This document shows positions 55,405 to 64,000 of a stretch of 64,000 bases of DNA, one piece after another. The translations under genes were made by a program, and so were the position numbers. The notes under the pieces are model-generated. The model saw only the letters and a program-made list of their open reading frames with translations, made no database searches and was not told the origin of the DNA. The DNA is taken from the NCBI RefSeq assembly GCF_900120175.1, contig NZ_FQLF01000002.1:1116001-1180000 (forward strand), in the 5' to 3' direction. The DNA comes from Oceanicoccus sp. KOV_DT_Chl. GTDB taxonomy: Bacteria; Pseudomonadota; Gammaproteobacteria; Pseudomonadales; Dasaniaceae. The first letter of the stretch is position 1; each line of letters starts with the position of its first letter.

Positions 55405-56568
55405 TTATAAATCCCGCGCATTAATATAGGCTTGCTCACTGATATGGTGGTAGTTGGTAACGCCCTTTCTAAAAGCATCCCAGGACTTGTACACTTTAGC
55501 TGACATCGGGTCGGCGGCCACCAACTCTTTATAATAGTCTTCCGATGCAGCTTTTAAGGCGCCTAACACATCATCAGGTAACCGCCGCACATCAGTGTCC
55601 GCATCATTTTGTAATTTTACATAAGACGCATTATTGCGGGCGGTATATTCGTCCAACATATCCTGATTAGCGTAGCGAGCAGCCGCGGTCACCATCATCT
55701 GCAAATCCTCCGGTAGCGATTCAAATGCAGTTTTATTGACGATTAATTCCAGCGTAGGACCTGGCTCGTGCCAACCGGGATAATAATAATATTTAGCCAC
55801 CTGATGTAAACCCAGCGCCATATCGTTATAGGGTGCCACCCATTCCGTAGCGTCAATAACTCCCGTTTGCAAAGAAGTATAAAGCTCACTACCGGGCAAG
55901 GTTACTGAACTGCCCCCGGCACGGGTAAACACTTCTCCGCCCACCCCGGGGATACGCATTTTCAAACCTTTTAAATCAGCGATGGATTTAATTTCACGAT
56001 TAAACCACCCGGCCATTTGTACACCGGTATTGCCTGCCGCAAAAGGAATTAAATTAAACGGAGCATAAGCCTCACGCCACAACTCTAATCCTCCGCCATA
56101 ATGCAGCCAGCCATTCATTTCCTGCGCGGTTAAGCCAAACGGCACCGACGTAAAAAAAGGTGACGATGGGATTTTTCCCTTCCAATAATAAGCTGCGCCA
56201 TGCCCCATTTCAGCAGTACCCTGCGACACCGCACCAAACACTTCCATCGCCGGTACAATTTCGCCACCTCCATAGACCTTTACTGTTAGGCGACCATTAC
56301 TCATGGTATTGATCAGCTTGGCGAAGGTTTCAGGGGCGGTACCTAAGCCAGGAAAGTTTTTTGGCCAGGTCGTTACCATTTTCCAATGGTAGGTTTTTTG
56401 ACTTGATTGGGTGCCATTCAATTCTTGTGCTGAAACAATGTATTTAGCATCATGTGCTTTCAGCGTTTTATTACCGCGCTCGATGACCAATAACCAACTT
56501 ACTGTTACCAGCGCTGCGACTAATAGCAAAATAATAAGAGGACTGTACTGCTGGTATTTTGTTGTCAT
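55405..56568 (-). CDS. TRAP transporter substrate-binding protein (DctP family)
   Basis: 387 residues. N-terminal helix (IILLLVAALVTVSWLLV) without an obvious cleavage site, so it may stay anchored. The DctP fold follows: TWPKNFPGLGTAPETFAKL, WFNREIKSIADLKGLKMRIPG with the carboxylate-binding Arg, and GVIDATEWVAPYNDM as in the keto-acid branch. No dctQ or dctM genes are in the window, so it is an orphan whose membrane subunits lie elsewhere. Confidence 0.9.
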   Translation of the reverse strand: MTTKYQQYSPLIILLLVAALVTVSWLLVIERGNKTLKAHDAKYIVSAQELNGTQSSQKTYHWKMVTTWPKNFPGLGTAPETFAKLINTMSNGRLTVKVYGGGEIVPAMEVFGAVSQGTAEMGHGAAYYWKGKIPSSPFFTSVPFGLTAQEMNGWLHYGGGLELWREAYAPFNLIPFAAGNTGVQMAGWFNREIKSIADLKGLKMRIPGVGGEVFTRAGGSSVTLPGSELYTSLQTGVIDATEWVAPYNDMALGLHQVAKYYYYPGWHEPGPTLELIVNKTAFESLPEDLQMMVTAAARYANQDMLDEYTARNNASYVKLQNDADTDVRRLPDDVLGALKAASEDYYKELVAADPMSAKVYKSWDAFRKGVTNYHHISEQAYINARDL

Positions 56569-56613
56569 ATATTTACCCGATTAAATGTTTATGACGCTTT
56601 ATTATTCAATATA

Positions 56614-58794
56614 TCAAAGAGCTTCTAAATTGGCATACTGCACTACCAGCCACTTGCTGCCTTCATCTTCAAAGTTTACCTGTACTCTGGCGGATGGCCC
56701 ATGGCCTTCAAAATTCAACACCGTGCCCACGCCAAAAATAGAATGCAGCACTTGCTGCCCCAAATTTATTTCAGTATCGGGAATGGCATAATTATCATAG
56801 CTGGAAGAATTATAAGCTGGAGCAAAACCCACCGGGCGGCTAATGGTGGTATTTAATCGCACTTCCTGCATTAATTCCTGCGGGATCTCACGAATAAAGC
56901 GTGACGGTGAATTATAGTTTTCATTGCCGTACATGCGTCGTGATTCTGCATAAGTGATATACAGCTTTTGCATGGCACGGGTAATACCCACATAACAAAG
57001 ACGGCGCTCTTCTTCCAAACGACCGGCTTCTTCCATCGACATTTTGTGCGGAAACAAACCTTCTTCCATGCCGACTAAAAATACCAAAGGGAACTCCAAA
57101 CCTTTGGCAGAATGCAAGGTCATCAACTGCACGCTGTCTTCAAATTCATCGGCCTGTTGTTCACCAGCATCCAACGCCGCAGTATCCAAGAAAGCCTGCA
57201 GCGGTGAGATGGAGTCATCTTCCGGTTCAAACTGACGCACAGCAACAACCAGTTCCTGTAAGTTCTCGACTCGGGCCTGTCCTTTTTCACCTTTTTCTTT
57301 CTGGTGAAATTCAATCAAGCCGGACACCGTCACCACATGGTCGGTTAAATCTTCCAGATTTAAATTATCGGTTTCAGTATCCAGCCCGTTAATCAGCGTT
57401 AAAAATTGCTGTAAGGCATTGGCAGCCCGATTGGGTATTAATTTCTGCTCGATTATTTTATCCGCAGCTTGCCATAAGGAAACGTCGTGTTCGCGGGCAA
57501 ACTCACGCAAGATATCGACGGTCTTGCTACCGATGCCGCGAGTCGGTGTATTAATCACTCGTTCAACTGCGGTATCGTCATGGCGATTATTCACCAGCCG
57601 CATATACGCCAGCGCATTTTTTATTTCCAGTCGATCATAAAAACGCTGGCCGCCATAAATCCGATAGGGAATACCGCTGCGGATCAAGGATTCTTCCAGT
57701 ACCCGCGACTGTGCATTGGAGCGATATAAAATAGCAGAGCTGGCGCGGGCATTACCGGCTTTGCTCCACTCTTCTATTTGATCGACGACAAAGCGCGCCT
57801 CATCCTGCTCGTTGAAACCGGCGTAGAGGGAAATTAATTCGCCCTCGCCATCTTCTGTCCATAACTCTTTACCTAAGCGGCCGCTATTATTTTCGATCAC
57901 CGCATTAGCAGCACTCAAAATCGTTGAGGTCGAGCGATAGTTTTGCTCCAGCCGCACGATTAAAGTGTTAGGAAAGTCTTTTGAGTACTGCTGGATGTTT
58001 TCGATCTTGGCACCGCGCCAACCGTAAATGGATTGGTCGTCGTCACCCACCGCCATCACCGGGATTTTTTTACCGGCCAACACTCGCAGCCAAGCATATT
58101 GGATGGTATTGGTATCCTGAAACTCATCCACTAACAGATAACTAAAGCGGCCCTGATAATGGGCTAATATCTCCGGCTTTTTCAGCCATAACTCATGGGC
58201 GCGCAATAACAACTCGGCAAAATCGACCACTCCCTGCCGATCGCAGGCTTGCTCGTAAGCCTGATACACCCGCAACATGGTGCTGTAATTCAGGTCCTTA
58301 CCGTAATCCTCAATATGGCTGGAGCGGCGACCTTCATCTTTTTGACCATTGATAAACCACTGCGATTGCTTGGGCGGCCAGCGGCTCTCATCCAAACCCA
58401 GCTGTTTATGGATACGTTTCACCATCCGCAACTGGTCATCACTATCCAGAATTTGAAAATTTTGTGGTAAACCCGCATCTTTCCAGTGGGCCTTTAACAA
58501 GCGATGAGCAATTCCGTGAAAGGTGCCCACCCACATGCTGCGATAGCCTCCTGAACCGCCCAATAGCTCTTCAATACGGGCGCGCATCTCTTTCGCCGCC
58601 TTATTGGTAAAGGTCACCGCCAGAATACTGTGGGGCGAGACACCCTCGGCCTGAATCAACCAGGCGATACGGTGAACTAACACCCGGGTTTTGCCGCTAC
58701 CGGCGCCGGCTAGCACCAATAAATTACCGGCAGGAGCGGCTACGGCATCGCGCTGAGCATCATTTAAATCATTGAGAATATGAGAAACATCCAT
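56614..58794 (-). CDS. uvrD: DNA helicase II
   Basis: 726 residues, superfamily 1A. Walker A LAGAGSGKTRVLVHRI, motif II VDEFQDTN, motif III AVGDDDQSIYGWRGA, motif IV EQNYRS, motif V LMTLHSAKGLEF, motif VI VGITRAM. The C-terminal tail with ILNFEGHGPSARVQVNF is the UvrD Tudor-like end. Unwinds DNA 3' to 5' in nucleotide-excision and mismatch repair. Confidence 0.97.
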   Translation of the reverse strand: MDVSHILNDLNDAQRDAVAAPAGNLLVLAGAGSGKTRVLVHRIAWLIQAEGVSPHSILAVTFTNKAAKEMRARIEELLGGSGGYRSMWVGTFHGIAHRLLKAHWKDAGLPQNFQILDSDDQLRMVKRIHKQLGLDESRWPPKQSQWFINGQKDEGRRSSHIEDYGKDLNYSTMLRVYQAYEQACDRQGVVDFAELLLRAHELWLKKPEILAHYQGRFSYLLVDEFQDTNTIQYAWLRVLAGKKIPVMAVGDDDQSIYGWRGAKIENIQQYSKDFPNTLIVRLEQNYRSTSTILSAANAVIENNSGRLGKELWTEDGEGELISLYAGFNEQDEARFVVDQIEEWSKAGNARASSAILYRSNAQSRVLEESLIRSGIPYRIYGGQRFYDRLEIKNALAYMRLVNNRHDDTAVERVINTPTRGIGSKTVDILREFAREHDVSLWQAADKIIEQKLIPNRAANALQQFLTLINGLDTETDNLNLEDLTDHVVTVSGLIEFHQKEKGEKGQARVENLQELVVAVRQFEPEDDSISPLQAFLDTAALDAGEQQADEFEDSVQLMTLHSAKGLEFPLVFLVGMEEGLFPHKMSMEEAGRLEEERRLCYVGITRAMQKLYITYAESRRMYGNENYNSPSRFIREIPQELMQEVRLNTTISRPVGFAPAYNSSSYDNYAIPDTEINLGQQVLHSIFGVGTVLNFEGHGPSARVQVNFEDEGSKWLVVQYANLEAL

Positions 58795-58943
58795 AGCGGC
58801 GCATTCTAGCAGACCTGTTTGCTAAATAGGGCAGGCTGAAGAACAAGACTATTCAAAAAAATAGGTTAGAATAGCCATCAACCGACGGCAGCCCAGCTGC
58901 TGATGATCATCAATTAATCAATAACAACGATATCCCTACTATT

Positions 58944-59795
58944 TTGAAACCACTGAATATCATCAATGCGATAGAACTGGCCAGACCCGATTTGCGTAAA
59001 TCAGAATTAAAAGTCGCCAACTATATCCTGCAGCAGCCCGATAAAGTCATTCACCTGCGTATTGTCGATTTAGCACAGCACGCCAGTGTTAGTGAACCCA
59101 CAGTGGTACGCTTTTGTCGCGCCATTGGCTGTGACGGTTTTCAGGAGTTCAAGCTAAAGCTGGCGCAACATATGGCCAACAGCCCCAGCTTTGAAGAATT
59201 CACGCTGAACGAACACGACTCGGCCCGCGAGTACACCATCAAGGTCTTCGACTCGGCAATGAATACGCTGAAAAATGTGCGCGATAGTCTGGACACCCGC
59301 GCCATCGAAGCCGCCGTTGCTGTACTACAAAAAGCCCGGCGCGTAGAGTTTTACGGTTTTGGCGCCTCCAGCCCCGTCGCCACCGATGCCCAGCATAAAT
59401 TTTTCCGCCTGCAAATTTCCTCTTCGGCCTACTCCGACCCGCATATCCAAGCCATGTCAGCGATGTCATTAGAGCCAGGCGATGTCGTCGTCGCCATCTC
59501 CCAGTCAGGCCGCACCCAGGCCTTGATCGATGCCATGGTTTTAGTCCGGGAAGCGGGTGCTACCATTATTGGCCTGGCGCCTCGCAACACTCCCGTCGCC
59601 CTCAACTGTGATATCCCACTGTATATTGATGTCAAAGAAGAGATTGAAATTTACACGCCGCTACCGTCGCGGATGGCACATATGGCGGTGATTGATATTC
59701 TGGCGGTGGGCGTTTCCAAAGCCAAAGGGCCCGCGATTAGTGAGCACCTGCAGAAACTTCATCGTGGGTTACAGTCATTGCGGCAGCCGGATTAA
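58944..59795 (+). CDS. Second HexR-like RpiR-family regulator
   Basis: 283 residues; HTH (LAQHASVSEPTVVRFCRAIGC) and SIS domain (FYGFGASSPVATDAQHKFFR, ISQSGRTQALI). Clearly a paralogue of the regulator at 13711-14550. No in-frame ATG is present near the start; TTG 58944 is the best available and no strong ribosome site is visible. No sugar gene lies next to it. It may be the true central-carbon regulator or a paralogue with another effector. Confidence 0.85.
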   Translation: MKPLNIINAIELARPDLRKSELKVANYILQQPDKVIHLRIVDLAQHASVSEPTVVRFCRAIGCDGFQEFKLKLAQHMANSPSFEEFTLNEHDSAREYTIKVFDSAMNTLKNVRDSLDTRAIEAAVAVLQKARRVEFYGFGASSPVATDAQHKFFRLQISSSAYSDPHIQAMSAMSLEPGDVVVAISQSGRTQALIDAMVLVREAGATIIGLAPRNTPVALNCDIPLYIDVKEEIEIYTPLPSRMAHMAVIDILAVGVSKAKGPAISEHLQKLHRGLQSLRQPD

Positions 59796-59844
59796 TCTAC
59801 ATGATGTTATTGGGTGTTGTGCTGCGGGCCGATCCAGCTAAAGC

Positions 59845-60174
59845 TTAATGCACAACCGATCTGGAAAATACATTCATTATTATTACCCCACAGATAATCA
59901 GTGACATGCCAATCATTGCCGGGGCATCTATTTTTTGATTAAAAACAAAAAAACCAACTAGCGTTATTAGCACTATCCCTAAGCCAGACCAGATTGCATA
60001 GGCAACGCCTATAGGTATTGTTTTTAACACCAGTGACAGGAAATAAAACGACACTACATACCCGACTACGACACCAATACTAGGGATAGGCCTGGTAAAT
60101 TCTTCGGACGCCTTTAATGCCGTCGTGCCAATAACTTCTGCGACTATGGCAATTGCTAGATATACATAACCCAT
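59845..60174 (-). CDS. SMR-family multidrug efflux protein (EmrE/QacE type)
   Basis: 109 residues, four helices, the essential membrane Glu in AEVIGTTALK (residue 13), and KTIPIGVAYAIWSGLG as in EmrE/Qac proteins rather than guanidinium exporters. Exports quaternary ammonium or aromatic cations by proton exchange. AGGGG precedes the ATG. SMR genes of this type are frequent integron cassette cargo. Confidence 0.93.
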   Translation of the reverse strand: MGYVYLAIAIVAEVIGTTALKASEEFTRPIPSIGVVVGYVVSFYFLSLVLKTIPIGVAYAIWSGLGIVLITLVGFFVFNQKIDAPAMIGMSLIICGVIIMNVFSRSVVH

Positions 60175-60232
60175 TGTTGACCCCTATAAGTATTACGCAG
60201 TAGCGAATAGTTTTTCCGTCAGCTTACACCTG

Positions 60233-60796
60233 TCAAACGACATTGTGCGCCCACATTTCTCGCGAAATTATATACCAGCAATGCTCGCGCAAATGACTTG
60301 ATTCCGGCACATCTGGATGCTCAAACGTTTCGCCGGTATCGGCCATACCGAGCCTCGCCATAACCCTACGAGATCGAAGATTTGCTGGAACGGCAAAAGA
60401 CACAACTTCTTTTAGATTAAGTTGCTCAAAAGCAACTTTGAGAGCGGCAGTGGCGGCCTCTGTAGCATAACCATAACCCCAGTGCGATGGAGCAAGCCTC
60501 CAAAGAACTTCTACGCAAGGCGATGGCGGCAAATCTGCACGCGGGATATGTAACCCGACAAAGCCTATAAATTCTCCTGTCTGTAAAAGCTCGACCGCCC
60601 AAACACCCCAGCCTCTCTCCGCGATTAGATTTTCGCAGGTCTCAGCAATGGCATCACTCTCTGATTTATTTAGCGTGCCAGGAAAGAACTCCATGACTTG
60701 CGGGTCGGCAGACATAACAGCAAATGGATCGCGATCACTCCCAGTCCATTGTCGAAGTTGAAGACGCTCTGTTGTTGGTTCGATAATCTGAATCAT
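60233..60796 (-). CDS. GNAT acetyltransferase (RimJ/RimL type)
   Basis: 187 residues. TTERLQLRQW start, beta-strand AVELLQTGEFIGFVGL, WGYGYATEAATAALKVAF with the acetyl-CoA pyrophosphate loop, and SRRVMARLGM. N-acetylates an unknown amine or protein terminus. The start is 24 bases after an attC-like GTTAGGT (minus strand). Confidence 0.92.
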   Translation of the reverse strand: MIQIIEPTTERLQLRQWTGSDRDPFAVMSADPQVMEFFPGTLNKSESDAIAETCENLIAERGWGVWAVELLQTGEFIGFVGLHIPRADLPPSPCVEVLWRLAPSHWGYGYATEAATAALKVAFEQLNLKEVVSFAVPANLRSRRVMARLGMADTGETFEHPDVPESSHLREHCWYIISREMWAHNVV

Positions 60797-60819
60797 GGGG
60801 AGAGTTACACCTCTGTAAC

Positions 60820-60895
60820 ACCTAACAGTTGGATACTAAGGCCCCCTACTACGGTCCACATATCCGTCGTAGCTATTCGGGGCCAAGATTACTCA
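60820..60895 (-). repeat. attC-like hairpin between GFA and GNAT genes
   Basis: On the minus strand GGCCCC and CTACGACGG arms (60884-60864) pair with CCGTAGTAG and GGGGCC (60854-60840), with one mismatch, followed by a GTTAGGT core (60826-60820). No matching R'' box (ACCTAAC) is found, so it is at best degenerate. Confidence 0.35.
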
Positions 60896-61284
60896 GGAGC
60901 ATAATCAAAATTCTCTGCCTCTTGATTTATATTTACCCACGAACATTTCTCTGACAGCCAAAAGTTGGCGTCAACTTTCTTTTCAGGGTAGCCAATAATA
61001 CTTCCGCAGTGAAGTGTTGGATATTCTTCATTATCTTTGCCGAAACTGTAAATTGGCGTACCGCACGATTTACAAAAATGGCGACATCCACTATCCGTTT
61101 TGTATACAGACATATTTCCGTTTTTGTCTGAAATCTCCAAGTCCTTTGCGATAATTGAAGCATTGGTAGCAAATGATGACCCGCTGAATGCCCTGCACTG
61201 AGTACAGTGACAATTATACAAAAATAACAGCTCGCTTTTTAGAGAGTATTGAATCTCTCCGCAAAGGCATTTCCCATTTATCAT
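60889..61284 (-). CDS. GFA-domain protein (glutathione-dependent formaldehyde-activating enzyme family)
   Basis: 131 residues. Zinc Cys motifs: KCLCG, CHCTQC, CKSCG. GSSFATNASI and YKTDSGCRHFCKSCG are typical. Most members have unproven function; a glutathione adduct role is possible. AGGAG precedes the ATG. AT-rich compared with uvrD nearby. Confidence 0.9.
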   Translation of the reverse strand: MINGKCLCGEIQYSLKSELLFLYNCHCTQCRAFSGSSFATNASIIAKDLEISDKNGNMSVYKTDSGCRHFCKSCGTPIYSFGKDNEEYPTLHCGSIIGYPEKKVDANFWLSEKCSWVNINQEAENFDYAPE

Positions 61285-61301
61285 GTAAACTCCTTTTTGA
61301 C

Positions 61302-61372
61302 TATTAACAATACGAGTAGCGATAACAATAACCCTAAATCAACGCAACTACTCGCACTTCGCCTTGTTATAA
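61302..61372 (-). repeat. attC-like structure between NYN and GFA genes
   Basis: On the minus strand an R''-like TTATAAC followed by AAGGCG; an 11-base arm AGTGCGAGTAG pairs with CTACTCGTATT (two G-T wobbles) and is followed by GTTAATA. This layout is like attC, but the core boxes do not complement each other well. Confidence 0.35.
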
Positions 61373-61374
61373 AA

Positions 61375-62100
61375 TTATTTTCGTACATCCTTAATGTACA
61401 AAGAATTGCCATCATTTCTCATTTCGGTTTCGAACAACTCAGTAGCCCGAATTAAATCCCCTAGTTTTTTATAGCCATAGTTGATCGGTGAAAAAGAACT
61501 ATTATTCGAGATATAATTTCCCACTTTACTCATCAGCGCCCAGTCATCATCATCCGATGTTTTTTCTACTGCGGTGCGTAATAGTTTCACTAACGCCGCA
61601 TCTTGCCTCAGTTTAGCCTTGCCTGTTTTTGCTGGCTGCTTGGTCGCCTCCTTGCCTTCTTTTTCATTCGCCAGGTTTTCTGTATAGATAAACGTTGAAC
61701 AGGCATCAACAAACGGCTGTGGCGTTTTCTTTTCGCCAAAACCATAAACCGGCAGACCACTTTCCAGCAACCTCATCACCAGTGGCGTGAAATCACTATC
61801 GCTAGTCATTAACGCAAAAGTATCGACAGCATTGCTATACAACAAATCCATCGCATCGATGATCATTGCCGAATCCGTGGCATTCTTACCTTTGGTATAA
61901 GCAAACTGCTGCATCGGCCGAATCGCATGCGGATGCAAGCGGTCAATCCAACCCGACAAAGACGGACTTTTCCAATCACCATGCGCATGCCGAATATTAA
62001 CCATGCCAAATTTGGATAACTCCTCAATTACTCCTTCTATAGAATTATGACTGACATTATCGCAGTCAATGAGCAACGCTATTCTGTTTCGTTCTGACAC
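61375..62100 (-). CDS. NYN-domain (LabA/DUF88) protein with OST-HTH/LOTUS tail
   Basis: 241 residues. NYN/PIN-like nuclease fold with acidic residues in LIDCDNVS, SDFTPL and AMDLLY (about 1-150), a Lys-rich linker, then an OST-HTH domain (about 175-240; SKVGNYISNNSSFSPINYGYKKLGDLI). Probably acts on RNA. Start is GTG 62100 with AGGAGA upstream. Confidence 0.88.
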   Translation of the reverse strand: MSERNRIALLIDCDNVSHNSIEGVIEELSKFGMVNIRHAHGDWKSPSLSGWIDRLHPHAIRPMQQFAYTKGKNATDSAMIIDAMDLLYSNAVDTFALMTSDSDFTPLVMRLLESGLPVYGFGEKKTPQPFVDACSTFIYTENLANEKEGKEATKQPAKTGKAKLRQDAALVKLLRTAVEKTSDDDDWALMSKVGNYISNNSSFSPINYGYKKLGDLIRATELFETEMRNDGNSLYIKDVRK

Positions 62101-62555
62101 GTATCTCTCCTGAGTATAGGCTTGAATGGAAAATTTTATTGTAAATGATTATCAGTTGTCACCGACCCCCTTTATTCAATTTTTTATTCGTCATTCCCGA
62201 CTTGATCGGGACAAAAGCACGAAGTGCGTCGAACACCTGTTTTATTCAAGGCGGCCCGCAGGGTGTACCCAAAACGCTTCACGGGGCAGGCTCAGTGGAA
62301 CGAATAATCTAGTGCTACAAAGTGCTGAGTAAGGGGCTTTGTATAAACTCCAGGGAAAACTAGCTATTTTGCACCCTGTAGCTCTGGATCCCCGATCGGA
62401 GTCGGGGATGACTTCAACTTATCTGGGGTGTTTCAGATTTATCCCGGACAGCAAATCAAGTCGGGAATGACAAAATATAATCGAAGGGGACGACGAAATA
62501 GGGAAGTACAGCGAATAAAAAAAGAAAAATTTCGCCTGCCGGGCGCCCCGCCCCT
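62101..62555. other. Intergenic region with inverted-repeat element
   Basis: 455 bases, no gene. Contains the element at 62190-62471. Confidence 0.6.
62190..62471. repeat. Inverted-repeat-bounded intergenic element
   Basis: GTCATTCCCGACTTGAT (62190-62206) and its perfect complement (62455-62471) bound a 282-base unit. Inside is another GTCGGGGATGAC near 62401 with a CCCCGATCGGAGTCGGGG hairpin. The CATTCCCGnnn...GGGAATGAC pattern is common to dispersed bacterial intergenic repeats. Confidence 0.75.
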
Positions 62556-63596
62556 TCACCCTCGATGATTATCAATCAAATCAACAAACCCACCATAAGT
62601 CCTCCCCACTTGATCGGCTGATTGCAAAAAGTTTTGTGGAAAGGGCTGCTGCCATTGACTTGCGTCGTTCAAGCGCTGCATTTGCTCAGCACTTAACTGC
62701 ACATCCAAACACCCCATATTATCTTTTAGTTGCGCCAGTGTACGCGCACCTAAAATTGGAATAACCCGATGATGCTGTTGCCGCATCCAGGCCAATGCAA
62801 CTTGAGGCACTGACGCCGAACATTGTTTAGCTACTGCGGTAATTGCTTCCACTACTGTGTAAGTGGTAGCCGCTACTTTGCCAGCGACGACTTTGGCGCG
62901 GGCGCTGTTTTCAGTGGCGGCTTCATTGTGCGGATTGTATTTGCCACTCAACACACCGCTCGCTAACGGCGACCAGGCGCACACTGACAAATCCAGAGCA
63001 TCGGCCATCGGAAAATATTCTGCCTCGATGTCCCGTGTCACTAAATTGTATTTGAGTTGCAGCCCAGCAAAGCGGTGCCAACCTCTTAACTCGGCCAGCG
63101 TATTGGCTTGTGCGACAGCCCAGGCCGGGGTATTGGAAATGCCGATGTACTGAATTTTCCCCGCGCTGATTAAATCATCCAGCCCGCGCATCACTTCTTC
63201 AGGGGAGGTTAAAAAATCCCAGCAGTGCAACCAGTACACATCGACGTAATCGGTGTTTAACCGTTTTAAACTGCCCTCCAACGCCTGCACCATATGCTTG
63301 CGGGAATTGCCGCTGGCTAACGGGTGGGCGGTGCTCATGGCTGAGGAGTATTTAGTGGTAATAACAAAACGTTCGCGCTCGCTGGCACAAAATTCACCCA
63401 ACCAGCGCTCGCTATCACCATCAGTGTACTGATCTGCAGTATCAAAAAAATTACCACCGGCATCGACATAGGCATCAAAAACCGATTGGCTTTCCGCCTT
63501 ATCACTGCCCCACCCCCAGGACTCCCCAAAAGTCATCACCCCTAAACTAAGCTCTGACACTTTTAAACCGGTATGTCCAAATAATTTATAACGCAT
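62556..63596 (-). CDS. Aldo/keto reductase
   Basis: 346 residues. Catalytic tetrad: Asp and Tyr in FDTADQYTDG, Lys in VITTKYSS, His in YWLHCWD. The NADPH-binding C-terminus has PILGARTLAQLKDNMG. Reduces an aldehyde or ketone. AGAGG precedes the ATG. Confidence 0.94.
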   Translation of the reverse strand: MRYKLFGHTGLKVSELSLGVMTFGESWGWGSDKAESQSVFDAYVDAGGNFFDTADQYTDGDSERWLGEFCASERERFVITTKYSSAMSTAHPLASGNSRKHMVQALEGSLKRLNTDYVDVYWLHCWDFLTSPEEVMRGLDDLISAGKIQYIGISNTPAWAVAQANTLAELRGWHRFAGLQLKYNLVTRDIEAEYFPMADALDLSVCAWSPLASGVLSGKYNPHNEAATENSARAKVVAGKVAATTYTVVEAITAVAKQCSASVPQVALAWMRQQHHRVIPILGARTLAQLKDNMGCLDVQLSAEQMQRLNDASQWQQPFPQNFLQSADQVGRTYGGFVDLIDNHRG

Positions 63597-63748
63597 GCTT
63601 ACCTCTGACTGTGTTCACTTAATACTGCACTGACTCATTCATCCTATTTAAATCCTAACTGTTTTTTCACTATGTCACGTAGTTAAGTTTTGTTAGTGTA
63701 TCGGAAACACACACTGTTAATAATAATGACATTATCCGGAGTTTCACT

Positions 63749-64000
63749 GTGGAAGAGCATCGTCCCACCCCCTGGTTGAAGATATTGAAGGTACCCGACA
63801 AAAATTACAAAGCTGGTTCAGCCAGCGACTGGGGACTAGTGTCACCATTCCGGCACTCAGCATTCCTGAAACCAATGGTATGTCCAATGTCACATTGATG
63901 TTCGAGATCCACTATCAGCAGGATGGTATTGAGGTGGAGCAAGCCTGTGTCGGCCGGCTCTGCCCGGAAATCGAAAAACCGGTTTTTCCGGAATACGATT
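63749..64000 (+). CDS. Phosphotransferase (APH-like) family protein, partial and frameshifted
   Basis: Start of a kinase-like phosphotransferase: LVEDIEGTRQKLQSWFSQRL, SIPETNGMSNVTLMFE (nucleotide-binding loop) and VGRLCPE with the ATP-contacting strand. The gene runs off the window. From the likely GTG start at 63749 the frame breaks in the CCCCC run at 63768-63772; one added C joins MEEHRPTP to LVEDIEG. Confidence 0.7.

Overview
The window reads like the chromosome of a marine gammaproteobacterium, probably of the Cellvibrionales/Spongiibacteraceae type. This is inferred from its gene families (HexR-linked gap-pyk, a TonB receptor with the VLVTARKR-type plug, a VPxPA-CTERM protein, Anbu, several c-di-GMP proteins), not from a marker gene. 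No rRNA, tRNA, CRISPR array or intact insertion sequence was seen.

Layout. 1-2335: a P450 cut by the window edge and an ArsR-methyltransferase fusion. About 2400-6210: an integron-type gene-cassette array with no integrase in view. It has five recognisable attC sites, six same-strand small genes of unknown function (mostly lipoproteins and small membrane proteins), and two shared 14-base words at both outer borders. 6341-10391: a minus-strand Rieske oxygenase, catalytic-domain-only MetE, adenosine kinase and unknown protein, which suggests methionine/SAM-cycle chemistry. 10990-14550: pyk and gap, divergent from hexR with a HexR-like operator between. 14668-17072: a GDSL hydrolase, then a 5'-truncated PL7 alginate lyase fused back to back with a decayed second copy of the hexR 3' end. 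17110-21357: a compact operon of a blue-copper-like protein, an EAL phosphodiesterase, a DUF3034 protein and a lipoprotein truncated haemoglobin. 21761-26199: a solitary Anbu protease, an NMT1-PAS-GGDEF cyclase, a PTPS-like protein and an SDR.

27081-42437 looks like a catabolic island. It holds a thiolase, acyl-CoA dehydrogenase, HMG-CoA reductase, thioesterase, Fe-type alcohol dehydrogenase, AraC regulator, TonB receptor, acyl-CoA ligase, quinone oxidoreductase and two SDRs. A 47-base element shared by the thiolase and receptor upstream regions (37 of 47 identical) suggests one regulator. The substrate is unknown; a branched or isoprenoid alcohol or acid is a reasonable guess. 42671-59795 is mixed housekeeping and signalling: DUF1456, DUF3622, LLM oxidoreductase, MHYT hybrid kinase, malonyl-CoA decarboxylase, cold-shock protein, class V aminotransferase, TonB_C/Sel1 protein, diguanylate cyclase, TRAP binding protein, uvrD and a second HexR-like regulator. 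59845-61372 carries SMR, GNAT and GFA genes separated by attC-like hairpins, possibly a degenerate second cassette block. The end holds an NYN/OST-HTH protein, an inverted-repeat element, an aldo/keto reductase and a partial phosphotransferase.

Six single-base reading-frame breaks in five otherwise intact genes are all repaired by adding one base in or near a short homopolymer. They may be sequencing errors rather than true pseudogenes, so those genes are annotated as full-length spans.
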